A stretch of 25,303 nucleotides of DNA. Source: HGM11416 sp964532155 (lineage in GTDB: Bacteria > Bacillota > Clostridia > Christensenellales > Borkfalkiaceae). Of the stretch, positions 22,141-25,303 are shown one piece after another. Below the pieces are notes generated by a model, which had not been told where the DNA came from, searched no databases, and was given only the letters and a program-made list of their open reading frames with translations. The first letter of the stretch is position 1; every line of letters begins with the position of its first letter. A program made the translations under genes and the position numbers. The DNA is taken from positions 1 to 25,303 of the forward strand of contig CAZHGN010000022.1 of the NCBI GenBank assembly GCA_964532155.1, read 5' to 3'.

Positions 22141-23042
22141 TGGAAGATTATAAGATAAAAAACAATGATAATTCGAGGGGCTCGAACGGCTCGTCTAACG
22201 GCTCGTCGTCGGCTAACTTGTCGGCTGATAGTTTGCAAGATTCGAGCAAAAACCGTTTTTCTTCGAGGGGGGATAGAGCAAAGACGATGCTCGAAACCGA
22301 CCTTAAAAGAATGCGCAAATCGACCGTGTTTTATATCTTGCTTGCGTGCGCGTTGCTCGTGCCGATCGTTATGAGCGTTATGCTTACGATGATGGACGGA
22401 AGCGTTTCGGTAGATCCGCAAACGGGTGTGGAAACCGTAATGCACGGACCGGAAAGCGTTTGGCAGTTTTTGGGCACCGTGCCGGGGCTTGTAGTCGAGG
22501 GGACGGACGTTCTCGCAATGTGCAATATTAATATGATTTTTATGGGCGTTGCCGTTTTCGTTTGCCTTTTTATTTGCGACGATTTCACAAGCGGCTATGC
22601 GAAAAATCTGTTCACCGTAAGAACGGAGCGTGGCGATTACGTTCTTTCAAAAACGGTTTGCGGCTTTATTTGCGGCGTGGCGATGCTGATTTTGTTCTTT
22701 GTCGGAACGATGCTCGGCGGTGCAATGTCGGGATTATCGTTTGAACTTAGCGGAGGCATAACCGTTTTTAGTCTTGTTTGCTGTATGCTTGCAAAATGCT
22801 TGCTAATGCTTGTTTTCATCGGCATATTCGTCGCCGTCAGCGTTGCGGCAAAAAAGCGCGCGTGGCTCGCCATTTGCGGCTCGCTCGCCGGCGGCATGAT
22901 CCTTTTTATGATGATTTCATTGGTAACGCCGCTCACGTCAAGCCTTATGAACGTCATCCTTTGCGCCGCGGGCGGTGCTTTATTCGCTCTCGGCTTAGGG
23001 GTTATAAGCAAACTTATTCTTAAAAAGACCACTCTTGTTTAA
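22140..23042 (+). CDS. ABC-2 type exporter permease 2 with Ser/Asn-rich N-terminus
   Basis: A 300-residue membrane protein homologous to permease 1 but with an extra N-terminal tail of about 50 residues rich in Ser, Asn and Gly (NSRGSNGSSNGSSSANLSA), probably disordered and cytoplasmic. About six transmembrane segments follow, with the conserved SGYAKNLFTVRTERGDYVLSK region. GGAG lies just before the ATG, which overlaps the upstream stop. It is the last gene of the five-gene operon; copy C of the dispersed element lies 102 bases after its stop. Confidence 0.86.
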   Translation: MEDYKIKNNDNSRGSNGSSNGSSSANLSADSLQDSSKNRFSSRGDRAKTMLETDLKRMRKSTVFYILLACALLVPIVMSVMLTMMDGSVSVDPQTGVETVMHGPESVWQFLGTVPGLVVEGTDVLAMCNINMIFMGVAVFVCLFICDDFTSGYAKNLFTVRTERGDYVLSKTVCGFICGVAMLILFFVGTMLGGAMSGLSFELSGGITVFSLVCCMLAKCLLMLVFIGIFVAVSVAAKKRAWLAICGSLAGGMILFMMISLVTPLTSSLMNVILCAAGGALFALGLGVISKLILKKTTLV

Positions 23043-23144
23043 GTCTGTAAAAGAAAAAAACGATTGTATAAAAAACAATACGTTGCAATTAATAGGGCGT
23101 GTAAAAACAAAATGATATAATAATAAAAATCGTTGATATATGTG

Positions 23145-23214
23145 CGGCGGGAGGTTACTCCCGCCGTTTATAATTGCCGATAAAGTGCGATAATCGACCT
23201 ATAGCGCGGTTTTT
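23145..23214 (+). repeat. Dispersed two-hairpin element, copy C
   Basis: Hairpin 1 is a perfect 9-bp stem CGGCGGGAG/CTCCCGCCG with loop GTTA. It is followed by TTTATAATTG, then hairpin 2 with GTGC/GCGC closing the core GATAATCGACCTATAG (23189-23204) and a GG plus five-T tail. The G-A mismatch and TCGAC of copy B are kept. It lies in sense orientation after the ABC-2 operon and may terminate it. Confidence 0.75.
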
Positions 23215-23262
23215 GCGTGCCAAAAAAGCGTGTTCTACCGTGAGTAGAGTGGGTTATTTGTA

Positions 23263-23301
23263 ATTCTACCGTCGTGATTTTTGCGGTAGAATGCGTTTTT
23301 T
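23263..23301 (+). terminator. Terminator-like hairpin upstream of degV
   Basis: A perfect 9-bp stem ATTCTACCG/CGGTAGAAT with a 12-base loop, then GCG and six Ts. Confidence 0.75.
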
Positions 23302-23394
23302 GTGCGGTAGCGAGAAGGCTTGGCGAAATAGAGTGCGATTTTTTTGCAAGGATGATAGAATAATTGCAGAATAAAAGTTAAAGAGGTTTTTGCT

Positions 23395-24279
23395 ATGAGC
23401 GAATACGTTTTAAGTTGTGGCTCGACTGTCGATTTAACCGAAAAACGACTTGCCGAGCGTGATATTTTGTGTTTTTCCTTCCATTTCGTTCTTGACGGAA
23501 AAGAATACGACGATGATTTCGGAAAGAGTTTGTCTTACGCCGAGCTGTATAAGGCTTTGGCGGACGGTAAGTCGGCTAAGACGAGTCAAATTAACGCCGA
23601 CGAGTACGTTTGCGGATTCGAACCTGTTTTAAAAGAGGGAAAAGATCTGATACACGTCGTATTGTCGTCCGGAATAAGCGGTTCGTATAATTCGGCTTTG
23701 CGCGCAAAAGAAATTCTCGGCGAGAAATACCCCGAACGCCGTATTTTCGTCATCGACGCACTGTGCATTTCGTCCGGCTACGGCATGCTTATGGATCTTG
23801 CCGCCGACAAACGCGACGCGGGCGCAAGTGCCGAAGAAGTCGTGGAGTATATCGAGGGCATCAAAAAAAGAATACATCATCTGTTTTTTTCGACCGATCT
23901 TACACAATATATAAAAGGCGGGCGCGTTTCGCCCGTTGCCGGCATGTTCGGAACGCTTTTAAAAATTTGCCCGTTGTTGTATGTTAATGCCGAAGGCAAA
24001 CTCGTGGTCGAAAAAAAGTGTATGGGCAAAAAGCGTGCAATGAGCGAAATGATGGGCGAAATGCTCGAGCGTATTGACGGCGGCAAAGATTATAACGGTA
24101 AGTGCTATCTGTGCCATTCGCAAGCGCTTGCCGACGCCGAGATTTTCAGAGATATGGTCGAAGAACGCTTTCCCGCGGTTGTCGGTAAGTGCGAAATATA
24201 CGATATCGGCGCGACCATCGGTTGTCATTCGGGCGCGGGTACCGTCGCCGTATTCTTCGTCGGTAAGGAACGCGTTTAA
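23395..24279 (+). CDS. DegV family fatty-acid-binding protein
   Basis: A 294-residue two-domain DegV/FakB-like protein. Family members hold a fatty acid between the domains, and several present it to the kinase FakA for phosphorylation. The opening SCGSTVDLT replaces the usual (T/S)DST(C/S)DL motif, SAKTSQINADEY marks the first binding loop, VVLSSGISGSYNSA the second, and RVSPVAGMFGTLLKICPLL the lid region. AGAGG lies eight bases before the ATG. The gene is monocistronic with a terminator at 24322-24352. Whether this paralogue serves FakA is unknown. Confidence 0.92.
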   Translation: MSEYVLSCGSTVDLTEKRLAERDILCFSFHFVLDGKEYDDDFGKSLSYAELYKALADGKSAKTSQINADEYVCGFEPVLKEGKDLIHVVLSSGISGSYNSALRAKEILGEKYPERRIFVIDALCISSGYGMLMDLAADKRDAGASAEEVVEYIEGIKKRIHHLFFSTDLTQYIKGGRVSPVAGMFGTLLKICPLLYVNAEGKLVVEKKCMGKKRAMSEMMGEMLERIDGGKDYNGKCYLCHSQALADAEIFRDMVEERFPAVVGKCEIYDIGATIGCHSGAGTVAVFFVGKERV

Positions 24280-24321
24280 ACTTATAGAAATCAAATCGAT
24301 ATAAAAAAACTTATTACGTTT

Positions 24322-24352
24322 AGCCGCTCCAAAATCGGGGCGGCTATTTTTT
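24322..24352 (+). terminator. Terminator of degV
   Basis: AGCCGCTCC pairs with GGGGCGGCT (one T-G wobble) around a six-base loop and is followed by ATTTTTT. Confidence 0.88.
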
Positions 24353-24408
24353 GTTGCAAAACAGCCGTCGCAATTTTTTGACAATTTGCGAAAAGAGCGG
24401 AAAATAAC

Positions 24409-24437
24409 TTGACTTGTCGGTTTATTTTTGATAAAAT
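24409..24437 (+). promoter_or_regulatory. Promoter of rpsU
   Basis: TTGACT, 17 nt, TAAAAT, 44 bases before the rpsU ATG. Another TTGACA lies upstream at 24378. Confidence 0.78.
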
Positions 24438-24481
24438 CTTTTGCGTTGTAAGTAATTGCCATGGGCAAAGGAGGGTTGAAT

Positions 24482-24661
24482 ATGTCCACAATCAGAGTTG
24501 GTGAAAACGAATCGTTGGATAACGCTCTTCGTCGTTTTAAGAGAAAGTGCTCTCGCGACGGAATCATCGGCGATATGCGCCGTAAAGAGCATTACGAAAA
24601 GCCTTCCGTAAGACGCAAAAAGAAAGCGGAAGCCGCAAGAAAAAGAAATATCAAAGGATAA
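24482..24661 (+). CDS. rpsU: 30S ribosomal protein S21
   Basis: A 59-residue ribosomal protein of the small subunit, placed near the anti-Shine-Dalgarno end of 16S rRNA. The sequence STIRVGENESLDNALRRFKR, then the DMRRKEHYEKPS and Arg/Lys-rich C-terminus (RRKKKAEAARKRN), are diagnostic. AAAGGAGG precedes the ATG at 24482; an earlier in-frame ATG at 24461 would put the ribosome binding site inside the coding part and is rejected. It has its own promoter and a strong terminator. Confidence 0.97.
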   Translation: MSTIRVGENESLDNALRRFKRKCSRDGIIGDMRRKEHYEKPSVRRKKKAEAARKRNIKG

Positions 24662-24668
24662 TTTCACT

Positions 24669-24703
24669 CCCGATAAGTTATTTAAGCTTATCGGGTTTTT
24701 TTT
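24669..24703 (+). terminator. Terminator of rpsU
   Basis: A perfect 9-bp stem CCCGATAAG/CTTATCGGG with a nine-base loop and eight Ts. Confidence 0.93.
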
Positions 24704-24741
24704 GTCGTTTTTTGTAGCTAAAAACGGCGTAAGGGGGATTT

Positions 24742-25143
24742 ATGGATAACGATAAGATTAAAAAACTTGCAAAGCAGGCAAAAAGGCGGTTAAAGAACGG
24801 TTTTTGGGAAGATTACCGCGAAAACGTTGACAGCGCGACGGACGGCGAATGTTCGAGCGAAAGGTCGGCGGTTGTCAGATATTTCAGGGCGAAAGCCGAG
24901 CGAGAACTCGACGGCGCGTCGGACGAAGAGTTTTATTCTAAGGTTAAAAATATTTTGGATACCGTGGGCGACGTTTGCGACATTCTCGGCAGACTGTGCG
25001 ATGAAACGGCGATGAAGTGCATGAGTTTTCAGGATAAACAGCGCTATTTGTTCGAGCTTTCGGCAAGATATCTCGTTTGCCGTGAGCGGTACGAGCAAGA
25101 AAAACGCTACGAAAAAAGAATTGCCGAAAGAAAAAACGCTTAA
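24742..25143 (+). CDS. Hypothetical charged protein downstream of rpsU
   Basis: A 133-residue protein I do not recognise. It is rich in Lys, Arg, Glu and Asp, apparently mostly helical, with no membrane segment or signal peptide. It contains a central CDILGRLCDETAMKC stretch among five to six cysteines spread without an obvious metal-site spacing. AAGGGGG lies about seven bases before the ATG. It is separated from rpsU by a strong terminator and has no clear promoter of its own. In many Bacillota a GatB/YqeY-type gene follows rpsU; this one shows no resemblance to that. It was judged real from its strong ribosome binding site, length and codon pattern. Confidence 0.75.
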   Translation: MDNDKIKKLAKQAKRRLKNGFWEDYRENVDSATDGECSSERSAVVRYFRAKAERELDGASDEEFYSKVKNILDTVGDVCDILGRLCDETAMKCMSFQDKQRYLFELSARYLVCRERYEQEKRYEKRIAERKNA

Positions 25144-25152
25144 ACTAAATAA

Positions 25153-25280
25153 AACAAACGGCTTGCCGCGCTAAAAAACACCACAAACACAATGCTTGCC
25201 GCGCTAAAAACGCCGCAAACACAAGGCATTGCGCGCTAAAAACGCCGCAAACAAACGGCTTGCCGCGCTAAAAACGCCTC
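25153..25280. repeat. Four degenerate 32-33-bp tandem repeats at the window end
   Basis: The block GCGCTAAAAA recurs at 25168, 25201, 25233 and 25265 (spacing 33, 32, 32). It is preceded by GGCTTGCC, TGCTTGCC or GGCATTGC and followed by ACGCCGCAAAC or close variants. There are no unique spacers. The array may continue past the window. The GGCTTGCC core is shared with the 27-bp array at 14694-14828. Confidence 0.88.
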
Positions 25281-25303
25281 CGCGCATAAACGCGCCGCTA
25301 CGC

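Larger units (their letters stand above)
23043..23394. other. Gene-free region between the ABC-2 operon and degV
   Basis: No coding frame is credible. It contains copy C of the dispersed element (23145-23214), then a hairpin terminator (23263-23301). The sequence TTCTACCG occurs twice (23233 and 23264), once before that hairpin, and could compete for CGGTAGAA, giving alternative folds. No convincing degV promoter was found. Confidence 0.6.

Noticed and set aside
25153..25280. CRISPR array at the window end
   Set aside because: The 32-33-bp period is all repeat with no spacers, and copies are degenerate.

Overview
The window looks like a chromosomal segment of a Bacillota (Firmicutes) bacterium, most likely an uncultured Clostridia-type gut organism. 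The evidence is a PyrR attenuator, SpoVG, a CIRCE operator, an FMN riboswitch ahead of a RibU-type ECF gene, S21 followed by an intrinsic terminator, and strong GGAGG-type ribosome binding sites with sigma-A promoters (TTGACA-17-TATAAT). Two runs of exactly 100 N (3209-3308, 15972-16071) show it is a scaffolded draft, probably a metagenome bin. Finer placement is a guess. I see no phage, transposase, CRISPR array, tRNA or rRNA.

Layout. 1-2.4 kb (minus): uracil permease and PyrR behind a promoter, a PyrR-binding loop and a terminator. 2.56-3.16 kb (plus): a hexapeptide acetyltransferase. 3.4-7.2 kb (minus): a heterodimeric ABC exporter with one consensus and one degenerate ATP site. 7.4-7.7 kb (minus): spoVG. 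7.9-9.3 kb (plus): a MurC-type ligase, convergent with a polysaccharide deacetylase (minus, 9.5-10.4 kb) across a two-way terminator. 10.7-11.8 kb (plus): a pilin-like protein and a methylase-less prepilin peptidase. 12.1-13.0 kb (minus): riboswitch-controlled riboflavin ECF S-component. 13.1-14.1 kb (minus): class II fructose-bisphosphate aldolase.

14.2-17.5 kb (plus): a possible small structured RNA, a TM1266-type ACT-like protein, a 5 x 27-bp palindromic repeat array, and an ABC importer (lipoprotein, permease, ATPase) of unknown substrate. 17.7-18.1 kb: a MazF-type toxin with no antitoxin beside it. 18.3-18.8 kb: an Hsp20 gene behind a CIRCE operator. 19.1-23.0 kb: a five-gene translationally coupled operon with two related ABC-2 exporters. 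23.4-24.3 kb: DegV. 24.5-25.1 kb: rpsU and an unrecognised small protein. The window ends in another tandem repeat.

Most genes are ordinary housekeeping, transport and envelope functions. The less ordinary content is between genes: (i) a two-hairpin, terminator-like element present three times with a 16-nt core GATAATCGACYTATAG; (ii) several short tandem arrays, two sharing a GGCTTGCC core; (iii) a candidate multibranched RNA at 14200-14322. None of these could be matched to a known family from sequence alone. No defence island or clearly new multi-gene system was found.
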